From NCBI RefSeq assembly GCF_004216475.1, contig NZ_CP022303.1:3286001-3350000 (forward strand): DNA of 64,000 nt. Direction: 5' to 3'. The position numbers and the translations under genes are program-made. Under the pieces are notes generated by a model that saw only the letters and a program-made list of their open reading frames with translations, was not told the origin of the DNA and made no database searches. Below are positions 34,950 through 43,148 of this stretch, in pieces. The first letter of the stretch is position 1; each line of letters opens with the position of its first letter. The DNA comes from Thalassococcus sp. S3. Its GTDB lineage: Bacteria > Pseudomonadota > Alphaproteobacteria > Rhodobacterales > Rhodobacteraceae.

Positions 34950-35513
34950 ATGTCCGCACTCATTTCGCTGCACAACGCCATCTTTGGACGCCTTGACCGC
35001 GCGGGCGACTGGATCTTACCCACGCTCGCCCGTCTCGTCTTTGTTGCCGTGCTGCTGCTCTATTTCTGGCAGTCTGGAATTACCAAACTGGGCGACGGCA
35101 TTCTTGGGTTTCTCTTTCCGTCCACCGGGGCTTACGTGCAGATCTTCCCCCGCGCGATGGAGGCCGTGACATACGACGTCTCCCAACTCAGCCTCTTTCA
35201 CTACCTTGTGGTGCTGGCTGGCACCTGGGCTGAGTTCATCCTGCCCTTCCTGATCCTGATCGGCCTGCTCTCGCGCCTCGCCGCGATTGGCATGATCGGC
35301 TTTGTCGTGGTCCAGTCCCTGACGGACGTTTACGCTCACGCGATGACCGACGACAAAACGCTGGGTGCCCTCTTTGATCGCCTGCCCGATGCCGTGATCT
35401 GGGATCAGCGCACGCTTTGGGTGTTTGTACTGCTCGTGATCGTGATCAAGGGCGCCGGACCGCTTTCGGTCGATGCGCTCCTTGGACGCCGGGCTGAACC
35501 CGCTCTGGCCTAG
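34950..35513 (+). CDS. DoxX-family membrane protein of the bufferin operon
   Basis: The 187-residue protein has about four membrane helices with the DoxX pattern (LVFVAVLLLYFWQSGITKLGD, LAGTWAEFILPFLILIGLLSRLAAIGMI). DoxX genes accompany many bufferin operons. Whether it supports electron transfer, copper movement or membrane protection is not settled. It starts 4 bases after bufC. Its end overlaps the converging gene at 35510. Confidence 0.88.
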   Translation: MSALISLHNAIFGRLDRAGDWILPTLARLVFVAVLLLYFWQSGITKLGDGILGFLFPSTGAYVQIFPRAMEAVTYDVSQLSLFHYLVVLAGTWAEFILPFLILIGLLSRLAAIGMIGFVVVQSLTDVYAHAMTDDKTLGALFDRLPDAVIWDQRTLWVFVLLVIVIKGAGPLSVDALLGRRAEPALA

Positions 35514-35878
35514 AAATGTGCCTTGGGCTCGTCCGGTTTGCCCGCCATCAGGGCAAGCAGACCGGCCGTGCCCGCAAAGGCAATTGGAAACATCGTGAAG
35601 ACGTTGAAGCCGAAAGCGTAATACATCGCCATTGTGGATAGCAGCAGTAACGCACCGCCCCAGGCCGCCTGCGCCCGCGCCATTGCGCCCCCGGCAATGG
35701 CCAGAAGCGGCCCCAGGATCGAGGCGGCGCGGATTAGATCGACATTTTCGACCTGTTGCGCCAACCCCTCGATCTCTCCAAACCGCTCGATTGCTTCGGT
35801 ATAGCCGTAGCTGAAAAAGCCCACGATCATCCCGATCACACCCGCGATGATCCCCAGCGTCAGGGCGGCATTTCGCAT
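35510..35878 (-). CDS. Small membrane protein, function unknown
   Basis: The 122-residue protein has about four membrane segments (residues 5-25, 52-67, 70-88 and 92-110) with a soluble stretch at 26-48 (TEAIERFGEIEGLAQQVEN). No catalytic motif is visible. The gene ends in an overlap with the DoxX gene. It may belong to the same minus-strand unit as the ArsC-like gene 39 bases upstream. Confidence 0.7.
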   Translation of the reverse strand: MRNAALTLGIIAGVIGMIVGFFSYGYTEAIERFGEIEGLAQQVENVDLIRAASILGPLLAIAGGAMARAQAAWGGALLLLSTMAMYYAFGFNVFTMFPIAFAGTAGLLALMAGKPDEPKAHF

Positions 35879-35917
35879 GTTAAGTCTCCTGCTCTTTGGC
35901 CTCAGATAAGAGCGGGA

Positions 35918-36235
35918 TCACGAAACGCCAAGCGCGGCCCGCGTTTCCGCCGTCCAGCCAAGATGCAACTGCTCGCCATCCACGATAAGCGGCCGCTTCA
36001 TCAAGGTCGGATGCGTCTTCAGGAGGTCCTTGGGCGGCTTCGTCCGTTCCGCCTCCTCCAGTCCTCTCCAGGTTGTCGAGCGGGTGTTCAGCAATGCATC
36101 TCCAAAACCCGCCAGCGCCCGGTCCAGTATTGCCTCTGGAACCCCCTCTTGGCGGACATCGACAAAAGTGACGTCCGACAAGGATTTCAAGGCCTTCCGG
36201 CAAGTGTCACAGGTCTTTAATCCGTAGAGTTCCAA
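35918..36235 (-). CDS. ArsC/Spx-family protein
   Basis: The 105-residue protein has the thioredoxin-like ArsC fold with an N-terminal CDTC pair (residues 9-12) and the later LLKTHPTLMKRPLIVDG segment with the conserved cis-proline. Relatives are arsenate reductases (glutaredoxin-type) and Spx-like regulators. No ars operon is adjacent, so arsenate reduction is not shown. Confidence 0.85.
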   Translation of the reverse strand: MELYGLKTCDTCRKALKSLSDVTFVDVRQEGVPEAILDRALAGFGDALLNTRSTTWRGLEEAERTKPPKDLLKTHPTLMKRPLIVDGEQLHLGWTAETRAALGVS

Positions 36236-36404
36236 GGCAGCACTCCTCCTTTTTGAGCAAAGAATTGAGCAAGACCCATTTTGTCGTAGCGTAACCTTGA
36301 ATTTTGGTCCGCCAGTGCAATCATTGGTTTAAGGAGCCCCGACATTCAGACTTCCGCCTTGCTCATGAAGCCGGTCGACTGAGGACCGGATCGTTCCAAA
36401 TAGG

Positions 36405-36422
36405 CCCGCGTCCCAGCGCGGG
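36405..36422 (+). other. Stem-loop in the leader of the cold shock gene
   Basis: CCCGCG and CGCGGG (6 bp, 6-base loop) lie about 30 bases upstream of the cold-shock ATG, in a leader that may be over 100 bases. Temperature-sensitive leader structures are known for csp mRNAs. The rest of 36236-36451 shows no clear promoter. Confidence 0.35.
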
Positions 36423-36451
36423 TGGCTGCAAGGTAGAAGGAGACACGGGAG

Positions 36452-36658
36452 ATGCCAACCGGCACCGTGAAATGGTTCAATACCACGAAAGGCTACGGGT
36501 TTATTGCACCCGACGAAGGCGGCAAGGACGTATTTGTCCACATCTCGGCCGTCGAACGATCAGGCCTGACCGGCTTGGCCGATAATCAGAAAGTCGCTTA
36601 CGAGCTTCAAGACGGTCGAGACGGCCGCCAAATGGCTGGCGACCTCAAACCCCTTTGA
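36452..36658 (+). CDS. CspA-family cold shock protein
   Basis: The 68-residue protein is one OB-fold cold shock domain with both RNA-binding motifs: KGYGFIAPDEG (RNP1) and VFVHISAVE (RNP2). It binds single-stranded RNA and keeps it unfolded. The strong ribosome site (AAGGAG) and solitary setting are normal for this family. Confidence 0.95.
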   Translation: MPTGTVKWFNTTKGYGFIAPDEGGKDVFVHISAVERSGLTGLADNQKVAYELQDGRDGRQMAGDLKPL

Positions 36659-36673
36659 TGTCAGGCAATGCGA

Positions 36674-36694
36674 GCGCCCCTTGCTATGGGGCGC
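36674..36694. terminator. Shared hairpin between csp and the converging gene
   Basis: GCGCCCC and GGGGCGC form a 7-bp stem around a 7-base loop, 15 bases after the csp stop and 14 bases before the converging stop. There are no T-runs on either strand, so it may act only as an mRNA end barrier. Confidence 0.4.
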
Positions 36695-36707
36695 GACCGG
36701 GCTGGCC

Positions 36708-36992
36708 CTAGCGACAGCCTTTCACGCCGATGGGGCAGTCATAGGCGACGTGGGCCCGACGTGGCTTGTGGCGTTTTACTGCCACCGGATGTGCCATGAC
36801 GGACTGATAGCTGACGGATTGGTTCGGCTTTCCGCAGCATATGACCCCGCTGATCTGCACGGGCTGATAACCTGCCGGGCAATAATTATGCTTGGCGTGG
36901 TACGGGTAAATCTTGGCGTCCATTGCCATCGCGGGCAGCGTGCCAGCCATCATCAGTGCAATAGTCGCGGAAAACACCGTCTTCATATGCAT
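36708..36992 (-). CDS. Secreted small cysteine protein, function unknown
   Basis: The 94-residue protein has a signal peptide (MKTVFSATIALMMAG region, cleavage near AMA-M) and a mature part with five cysteines (NYCPAGYQ, VICCGKPNQ, YDCPIGVKGC). The cysteine number and the basic, histidine-bearing middle part suggest a periplasmic or extracellular disulfide protein. The start at 36992 has GGGGAC at good spacing; a second Met is two codons later. I do not recognise a named family. Confidence 0.6.
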   Translation of the reverse strand: MHMKTVFSATIALMMAGTLPAMAMDAKIYPYHAKHNYCPAGYQPVQISGVICCGKPNQSVSYQSVMAHPVAVKRHKPRRAHVAYDCPIGVKGCR

Positions 36993-37080
36993 TTCGTCCC
37001 CAATTCAGATCAATTTATGGTTCACCGATTAACTAAATCATGCCGGGCGTCGCATGTCTGTGTCCAGTGCTTTCTGAATT

Positions 37081-37097
37081 GGAAACGCTTTGTTTCC
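37081..37097. other. Inverted repeat GGAAAC-N5-GTTTCC
   Basis: Perfect 6-bp arms in the 234-base divergent interval 36993-37226. Together with the next hairpin it makes this interval unusually structured. Confidence 0.35.
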
Positions 37098-37109
37098 CTG
37101 GTTGACCCG

Positions 37110-37132
37110 AAAATGCTGCACTGCGGCATTTT
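37110..37132. promoter_or_regulatory. 10-bp hairpin/PhaR-like operator between divergent genes
   Basis: A nearly perfect 23-base inverted repeat (AAAATGCTGC-ACT-GCGGCATTTT, one G-T pair) contains CTGC-ACT-GCGG, one base from the PhaR pattern. Since it lies between divergent genes it is unlikely to be a normal terminator. Confidence 0.4.
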
Positions 37133-37226
37133 GGAGCGCCCTCTCCGTTAGGAGATATGTTACCTTTTTGTCATTCACTGATGGAACGCGCGCGCCATCC
37201 CCCTTTTTGAATAAAGGAGGGCTCAA

Positions 37227-37502
37227 ATGTCCGAGTTCCTGAGACTATTGGCGATCTATTATCTATGCGACAGCACCGCTGCGATACGTCCTCTGACAGC
37301 GTCAGAAGTATCGGCATGCATGTCGACTTATGAAACGGTGAAGGTTCACTTTGTACGCCCCGGTGATCTTGCACCACCGGGAACGCCGGAACGCGTCGCG
37401 CAAAATCGTCAGGCCTACCGGGGATTTAAGGCATGGGAACGGGACAATGCGGCCCTCGTTTCCAATATGCGAGCACGCGCCGAGGCTGCAGTGCGCGGTT
37501 GA
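37227..37502 (+). CDS. Conserved-looking small protein, function unknown
   Basis: The 91-residue protein starts after a very strong AAAGGAGG site. It is a soluble, mixed-charge protein with YETVKVHF and an alanine-rich helical end; no signal peptide is clear, though residues 5-15 are hydrophobic. The stop abuts the converging gene. The family is not recognised. Confidence 0.6.
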   Translation: MSEFLRLLAIYYLCDSTAAIRPLTASEVSACMSTYETVKVHFVRPGDLAPPGTPERVAQNRQAYRGFKAWERDNAALVSNMRARAEAAVRG

Positions 37503-37781
37503 TCACGCGGGATCGCGCGTATCCTGCAAATGCTCCCCCATCGCGACCAGGCATGACGTGCCTGTCGCATAGCGCACCACCATGGCCCAATCGCCCCGTG
37601 AATCGGTCCAGACTTCCATCACCTGTTCCCGTCCACGCAGGCCGGTCGCCGTCCGCTCCGCGCCGAATTGACGTTCCAGCTTGTTCTGCATGACGGGCGT
37701 TGGCTCGCACAGAATTTCAGCGATAGGACTTTGTGCAATCGCCGGGACAGGCAGGAGAAGAAGGGACAGAAACCACCGCAT
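37503..37781 (-). CDS. Small secreted protein, function unknown
   Basis: The 92-residue protein has a signal peptide (MRWFLSLLLLPVPAIAQ, cleavage near residue 16) and a mature domain with two cysteines (ILCEPTP and TSCLVAMG) that could form one disulfide. The segment EQVMEVWTDSRGDWAMVVRY looks like a beta-rich fold. The gene abuts the converging 37227 gene. The cytochrome P450 gene ends 51 bases upstream of it on the same strand. Confidence 0.65.
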   Translation of the reverse strand: MRWFLSLLLLPVPAIAQSPIAEILCEPTPVMQNKLERQFGAERTATGLRGREQVMEVWTDSRGDWAMVVRYATGTSCLVAMGEHLQDTRDPA

Positions 37782-37832
37782 GGCCTTTGTGTAACAGATT
37801 TATGACATATCTCACCAGCATGAAAGCGGACC

Positions 37833-39032
37833 TCACAGGCATGCGGGAAGTTTGGCATATCCCCGAAATCGGATGCGTCCGCCGTTCACGCGTCCCTTTT
37901 CCAAACAATAATCGGGATAACGCGCCAGAAACCGAGAGAGTGCGATCCGCCCCTCCATCCGCGCCAGCGTCAGCCCCACGCAGACATGCGGCCCGCCGGC
38001 AAAGGCAAGATGCCGGTTGGGCTTGCGCGTGATGTCGAAACGCTGCGGATCGTGAAACACTTTCGGATCCCGGTTCGCGGCCCCGATACAAAGATGCAGG
38101 TTCACGCCCTTTTCGATGCGCATGCCACCGATATCGACCGCTTCCGCCGTCTCGCGATTGCCGAACTGGTTGGGCGAGCGAAAGCGCAGCATCTCCTCGA
38201 CCGCGCTGTTGATCAGCGCCGGATCGGCCTGCAGCTTTGCGCGTTCTTCGGGGTAATCGTTCAACAGCGCCAGCCCGTTGCCGATCAGGTTTGTCGTGGT
38301 CTCATGGCCCGCGTTCAGGATGAAGATGCAATTCTGGATCAGTTCGATCTCGCTCAACTGACCCTCTCCGTCGCCCCCAATCAGGCGGGTCAGCACATCT
38401 GTTTCAGGATCACCAGGCTCCGCCCGCCGCCGGGCGATCAACTGGCTCAGGTAGTCCTTGAACTCGGTCACCGCCCTGTGCCCTGCCGCCAATTGCGTCT
38501 CCGTCAGGCGCGGCTCCAGCGCGCCCAGAATGGCAAGCGACCAGTTGCGCAGGGGTCCACGCTCCTCCATCGGGACATCCAGCAGATTGCCGATGATCTG
38601 AATTGGAATGACACTGGCGAAATCCTCGATCAGATCGCAATGCGTCGCCAGCCCGCCGAGCAGATGATCCACCGTCTCGATCAGCCCCGGCTCCATTCTC
38701 TGGATGGCGCGCGGCGTCAGCGCGGAGGTCATAATCCGCCGCACCCGCGTGTGCAGTGGCGGATCGTTAAAGACGAGCGAGGTGGTGTGATGTTCAAAAA
38801 GCGGCGTGCCATCTCCAAACTTTGGCCGGAACGCCGCCCGCTTGTCGCTGATGAACCGCGTGGTGTCCTTGTAGACGGCCTCCAGATCCGCATGGGACGA
38901 CAGCAAGACCGACCCGTCAGGCTGCGGTAGCACGGGTGTCTCTGCTAGCAGCTGATCGTAAAACGGAAACGGATCAGCCACGAAGCCTTTCGGCGGCGCG
39001 TTCAGATCCAGGGCGAATGTCGTTGTGGTCAT
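37833..39032 (-). CDS. Cytochrome P450
   Basis: The protein has the full bacterial P450 set: I-helix NAGHETTTNLIG, the ExxR in EEMLRFRSPNQF, and the heme cysteine in FAGGPHVCVGLTLARME. It should hydroxylate a small hydrophobic substrate with electrons from a ferredoxin system, which is not encoded nearby. I start at 39032 (MTTTTFALDL) after GGAGGGG at four-base spacing; a start five codons upstream is the only alternative. No pathway context is visible. Confidence 0.93.
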   Translation of the reverse strand: MTTTTFALDLNAPPKGFVADPFPFYDQLLAETPVLPQPDGSVLLSSHADLEAVYKDTTRFISDKRAAFRPKFGDGTPLFEHHTTSLVFNDPPLHTRVRRIMTSALTPRAIQRMEPGLIETVDHLLGGLATHCDLIEDFASVIPIQIIGNLLDVPMEERGPLRNWSLAILGALEPRLTETQLAAGHRAVTEFKDYLSQLIARRRAEPGDPETDVLTRLIGGDGEGQLSEIELIQNCIFILNAGHETTTNLIGNGLALLNDYPEERAKLQADPALINSAVEEMLRFRSPNQFGNRETAEAVDIGGMRIEKGVNLHLCIGAANRDPKVFHDPQRFDITRKPNRHLAFAGGPHVCVGLTLARMEGRIALSRFLARYPDYCLEKGRVNGGRIRFRGYAKLPACL

Positions 39033-39091
39033 GGGCTCCCCTCCCACTGCCGGATCATGCGGCGGACCGGGTCAGGGCGCAACAACTGCCT

Positions 39092-40000
39092 TCAGTCCGA
39101 GATGATCGCTTCGAATTCCCGCCATTCGCCCTTGGACATACCCGACGTTTCCTGTGTCACGCTCTCGCCCTTGAGCATTCGCCTTACGCAATCCAACGCG
39201 GTCGCGCTGAGTTGCGCGCCACCCATCCGGTAATCTTCGAACGCGCGATAGGCAAAGGGCACCCAATCCGCGACCACCTTGCAGATCTTCTCGGCATAGA
39301 CCCGGATTTCATATTGCGCATGCGCATCCGCCCGCAGGCGCAGGAAATGAAAGAGGTTATGCAGATCCACCTTCCAGTACCATTGCGTGTAGATGTTCGC
39401 CGGCAGGTTCATCCGCGCCAACTCGCGCGCCAGACCATCTTGCCCGTCCTGAGAGATCATCGCTTCGTAATTGTCGTAGCACCTGGCTGAATCTGCTTTC
39501 AGGATCTCCAGAACCCTCGCGGCCTCCTCCCCTTCCAGCACGCCGCCCCGGCCCTGATTGTTCACCACGGACTGCGCATTGATATGCTCCGGCGCCGGTA
39601 TGTAGAATTCCCGATCCAGGATCGAATAACGCGCCGAGTATTCGTTCACGTTCGCGGTCCGGTGCCGGATCCACTGCCGGGCCACGAAAACCGGCAGCTT
39701 CACGTGCATCTTGATCTCGCACATCTCGAACGGCGTCGAATGCCAGTGCCGCATCAGATAGCGGATCAGACCTTCGTCGTTCTGCACACTCTTGGTGCCT
39801 TTGCCGTAACTCACCCGTGCCGCTTGCGTGATCGCCGCATCGTCGCCCATGTAATCGATCACCCGGACAAACCCATGATCCAAAACCGGTTTGGCGTGAT
39901 AGAGATGCTGTTCCATGCCCGGTGCCACCACCCGAAGGGTCGGCTGCGGGGCGGACCGCAAAGCGTCGATTTCAGCCTGTTGGTCAGCAGACAGCGGCAT
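39092..40000 (-). CDS. thyX: FAD-dependent thymidylate synthase
   Basis: The 302-residue enzyme carries the ThyX signature [15 protein letters not shown] (about residues 113-127) and the flavin- and dUMP-binding regions that follow. It methylates dUMP with methylenetetrahydrofolate and reduced FAD, replacing ThyA. Most Rhodobacteraceae rely on ThyX. The length is slightly above the bacterial average, as usual in alphaproteobacteria. Confidence 0.96.
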   Translation of the reverse strand: MPLSADQQAEIDALRSAPQPTLRVVAPGMEQHLYHAKPVLDHGFVRVIDYMGDDAAITQAARVSYGKGTKSVQNDEGLIRYLMRHWHSTPFEMCEIKMHVKLPVFVARQWIRHRTANVNEYSARYSILDREFYIPAPEHINAQSVVNNQGRGGVLEGEEAARVLEILKADSARCYDNYEAMISQDGQDGLARELARMNLPANIYTQWYWKVDLHNLFHFLRLRADAHAQYEIRVYAEKICKVVADWVPFAYRAFEDYRMGGAQLSATALDCVRRMLKGESVTQETSGMSKGEWREFEAIISD

Positions 40001-40128
40001 GAGAGCTTCCTTTCACTACATGAGTCGTGGCCCACTATATCTTGACGTTTGCCGACGCGGAACCGCGAGATGCAGTATTGTAATTCTGCCATGCTGACCA
40101 ACTATTCGTGCAACCCTGCGATGCATAA

Positions 40129-40157
40129 TTGACTTTCACCGTAAATCCGGGACGTTA
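40129..40157 (+). promoter_or_regulatory. Candidate promoter of the lipoprotein-Slam pair
   Basis: TTGACT at 40129-40134 is followed after 17 bases by a poor -10 (ACGTTA). It lies in the 200-base divergent interval between thyX and the lipoprotein gene. The rest of the interval shows nothing clear. Confidence 0.25.
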
Positions 40158-40200
40158 GCAGGCAAACTTGTACTAAAAAGCAAGACCGAGGCAGACAGTC

Positions 40201-41238
40201 ATGAAGAAGCATATCGTTGCATTTGCAGCGGCTCTCTCCGTTTCCGCGTGCGGAGGCAGTTCCAATCCGTTTTCGGACGACACCGAAACGGATCCGACCG
40301 ATCCCGACACCGGGACCCCGATCGAAAGCGATCGTGAGTTGCCACCCGGAACAGCCTCGCCGTCGCCGAACCGCAGCCTTTTCCGGTCAGAACCGGAGGG
40401 GACGGATGCAGCCAGCCAGGGCAATGGCGCAGCCACGGCGGTTGCCTATAATTCCGGCGACGACACCTTCAGTGTCGATGGCCTCGGCTTTGATGGCGAC
40501 AACGTTTATGCCCGCGGCACAAATGTCGGCAGCCTGGGGCCCTACGCTGTCTATGAGGCGCCCCGGCAGTTTCCGGATTCGTCCAGCGGCACGCCAATCA
40601 ATCAGTTCACCCACCGGGCGATTTACGGGATCAGCACGTCCCGCAATACGCAATTCGCAATCGTGCGAACCGGCGCCTACGTGCCCTATGGGTTTGGCGG
40701 CTTCGTCTATCAACGTGAAAATGCCGTCACGCTGCCGACAACGGGTCAGGCCCTTTACCGGGGTGTGATGTCGGGGCTGCGCGACTTCGATGGCGCGGGG
40801 GGGCTGGAATATACCACCGCCAATATCGACATCGCGATCGATTTTGACGACTTCAACGACAGCACCGGGCAACGCGGCGACGCCGTGCGCGGCGTGATCA
40901 GCAATCGCACGATCTTTGACATCGATGGCAACGACATCACTGACAACGTGATTTCCCGTATCGAGGCCGACAATAATATCACGTTAAACCAATACCCCGT
41001 CGCGACCTTTACCGTCGGACCGGGCGTTCTGGACGACAACGGCGAAATCCTCGGCAGCGTTCAAAGCTATTACACGGATTCGAATGGCCGGACGGCTGTG
41101 TTCGAAGAGGGCAATTACTATGCCATCGTGGCGGGCGACAACGCGGAGGAGATCGTCGGCGTCGTCGTGCTTGAGACAACGCTTGATCCGGTGGCAAATT
41201 CCGTCCGCGAAACAGGCGGCTTTATCGTCTATCGCTAA
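40201..41238 (+). CDS. Surface lipoprotein candidate with TbpB-like beta-barrel domain
   Basis: The 345-residue protein begins with a lipoprotein signal (VSAC, Cys17), then a disordered acidic linker (about 18-60). The C-terminal half (about residues 165-345) has the alternating glycine and aromatic pattern of the TbpB-like barrel: GFGGFVYQ, then LYRGVMSGLRDFDGAGGLEY and DFDDFND, ending in GGFIVYR. That domain is the one recognised by Slam proteins. The Slam-like gene follows after 9 bases. The cargo's ligand is not known. Confidence 0.75.
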   Translation: MKKHIVAFAAALSVSACGGSSNPFSDDTETDPTDPDTGTPIESDRELPPGTASPSPNRSLFRSEPEGTDAASQGNGAATAVAYNSGDDTFSVDGLGFDGDNVYARGTNVGSLGPYAVYEAPRQFPDSSSGTPINQFTHRAIYGISTSRNTQFAIVRTGAYVPYGFGGFVYQRENAVTLPTTGQALYRGVMSGLRDFDGAGGLEYTTANIDIAIDFDDFNDSTGQRGDAVRGVISNRTIFDIDGNDITDNVISRIEADNNITLNQYPVATFTVGPGVLDDNGEILGSVQSYYTDSNGRTAVFEEGNYYAIVAGDNAEEIVGVVVLETTLDPVANSVRETGGFIVYR

Positions 41239-41247
41239 CCCGCGCTG

Positions 41248-42648
41248 ATGCCGCATCATCCGATCAGGTTGCGCCGGCTGGCCGCAACGACCCTTTTGGC
41301 AGGCCTTGCGACCTTTGCAACAGCCTTGGCCGATCCGGTGCGCCTATCGCCGGATCAGCTGCGATTGGCGGCGTCCGAAGCGCTTCGCGTGGGACAATCG
41401 CAACGGGCGGCCGAGTATGCGGAGGCGCTGACGGAACGAGATGCCGACGACATCACGGCCCACCTGATCCGGTCCCGCGCCTTGCGCGATCTTGGACAGA
41501 TCCCGGAGGCACGGCAGGCAGCGCGCACCGCGTGGTCGCTTGCGGACACGAAAGACGAACGTTACTCCAGCGCGCTTGTCATGGCGCAGGCGCTTTCGTC
41601 AGGCGGTCAACGGACACGCGCACAGCTTTGGCTGCGCCGGGCCATCCAGGCCGCCCCAAACGAGAGCTTGTCGAAGAAAGCAATCCGGGATTTCAAATAT
41701 GTCCGCGCGACCAATCCCTGGTCTACGCGTCTGACGTTTTCCGTCACACCGGATTCAAACTTCAACAACGGCTCCTCTAACCGGTCCCCCTATCGGGACT
41801 ACCGGTTCATCTGGCTGGATACGGGCGAGCCGCTCGAAGTGATCCCCGACAAAAGCGCGCGTGCCCTTTCCGGGGTCGAATATGCATTCGCCAACGACAC
41901 GCGATATCGTTTCTGGGAAACAGAGACACGGGCGCATGACCTGACCATCGCGGTCGACTTGCGTCTTTATTCCTTGTCTTCGGATGCGAAACAGATTGCC
42001 CCTGACAAGACCGGCTCCGACTTTTCATTTTATTCGCTCGGACTTGGCTATGCGCATCGCGGTCTGAACTTTGATCGAAAAGGCGAATACCGACTGACGA
42101 CGGAAGCCGGTCAGAGCTGGTACGGGGGCGCCGGATACACAAGGTTTCTGCGGCTGAGTGCCGGCCAGGATTATGCGACATCCCGTACCAACAAGATCGG
42201 CAGCCGTTTGTCCTTTGAACGGCAGTTTGGCCTCAGAACACACGACCTCGACACGCTGAGGACCGATCTGACTTTCGGCACAAGGCTGAAAAACGGAACG
42301 CGGTTGAACCTGGTGCTCACCGGGGCTGCCGCAACCTCGCCCGTTCAGACGCAGGAATTTGACGAACTTGGCCTGCGCGCACAGCTTGGCCTCGCCAAAC
42401 CCGTGATCGGTGCCAATGTCTTTTTCGGTCTGGGCGTACGCTCGCGCAGGTACGACGTGTCGCGATACAGTCTTGACGGTCGGCAGGATCTGCGCACCAA
42501 CGCGGATGTCACTTTCGTTTTTTCCAAGCTGGATTACTACGGGTTCAACCCGACGATGACCCTCTCTGCCAGCCAGAACGAGAGCAATATCAGTCTCTTT
42601 GACTCCAACCGTATCGGTGTCAATTTCGGCTTCCAGTCAGCCTTCTAG
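41248..42648 (+). CDS. Slam-like outer membrane protein (type XI secretion candidate)
   Basis: The 466-residue protein has a signal peptide (cleavage near ALA-DP), an N-terminal helical TPR-like domain (about 30-150, with QRAAEYAEALTERDADDITAHLIRSRAL-type repeats), and a C-terminal beta-barrel of about 300 residues ending in Phe (NFGFQSAF). This matches surface lipoprotein assembly modulators (Slam, DUF560). They move lipoproteins or hemophore-like proteins across the outer membrane. The upstream lipoprotein is the probable cargo. Confidence 0.78.
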   Translation: MPHHPIRLRRLAATTLLAGLATFATALADPVRLSPDQLRLAASEALRVGQSQRAAEYAEALTERDADDITAHLIRSRALRDLGQIPEARQAARTAWSLADTKDERYSSALVMAQALSSGGQRTRAQLWLRRAIQAAPNESLSKKAIRDFKYVRATNPWSTRLTFSVTPDSNFNNGSSNRSPYRDYRFIWLDTGEPLEVIPDKSARALSGVEYAFANDTRYRFWETETRAHDLTIAVDLRLYSLSSDAKQIAPDKTGSDFSFYSLGLGYAHRGLNFDRKGEYRLTTEAGQSWYGGAGYTRFLRLSAGQDYATSRTNKIGSRLSFERQFGLRTHDLDTLRTDLTFGTRLKNGTRLNLVLTGAAATSPVQTQEFDELGLRAQLGLAKPVIGANVFFGLGVRSRRYDVSRYSLDGRQDLRTNADVTFVFSKLDYYGFNPTMTLSASQNESNISLFDSNRIGVNFGFQSAF

Positions 42649-42719
42649 GCGCATTGACCTCGACACCGCCAGACGGTGCGCTAAGCTCGCTTCTGACAGG
42701 ATAGAGCGGGGAGCGTGAC

Positions 42720-43148
42720 ATGGGTTTGACTTATCTTCATACGATGGTGCGGGTGAAAGACCTTGAGACGTCGATTGCGTTCTACGAGTTGCTGGGGCTC
42801 AAGAAAACGCGCCAGTACGACAACGAAAAAGGTCGTTTCACGCTGGTTTTCATGGCGCCCCCGGGGCAGGAGGAATGCCCGGTGGAGTTGACGTATAATT
42901 GGGACGGTGACGACGCGCTTCCCAGCGACAGTCGGCATTTCGGGCATCTGGCTTACCGCGTGGACAACATTTACGAGACCTGCCAGCACCTGATGGACAA
43001 CGGCGTGACCATCAACCGGCCACCCCGGGATGGGCACATGGCCTTTGTCCGCTCGCCGGACAACATATCGGTGGAGCTTTTGCAGGCCGGCGATGCGTTG
43101 CCTGCGGCAGAGCCCTGGGCGAGCATGGAAAACACCGGACATTGGTGA
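42720..43148 (+). CDS. VOC-family protein, lactoylglutathione lyase-like
   Basis: The 142-residue protein has the glyoxalase I repeats: HTMVRVKDLETSIAFYELLG, the metal-binding Glu in PVELTYNWD, His in HFGHLAYRVD, and a late Glu in NISVELLQ. It fits lactoylglutathione lyase, which isomerises the hemithioacetal of methylglyoxal and glutathione. The stop overlaps the start of the DUF1194 gene by 4 nt. Confidence 0.88.
   Translation: MGLTYLHTMVRVKDLETSIAFYELLGLKKTRQYDNEKGRFTLVFMAPPGQEECPVELTYNWDGDDALPSDSRHFGHLAYRVDNIYETCQHLMDNGVTINRPPRDGHMAFVRSPDNISVELLQAGDALPAAEPWASMENTGHW

Noticed and set aside
35918..36235. Arsenate resistance function for the ArsC-like gene
   Set aside because: No arsB, arsH or arsR neighbour is present; the family also includes Spx-like proteins, so the reaction is not supported.
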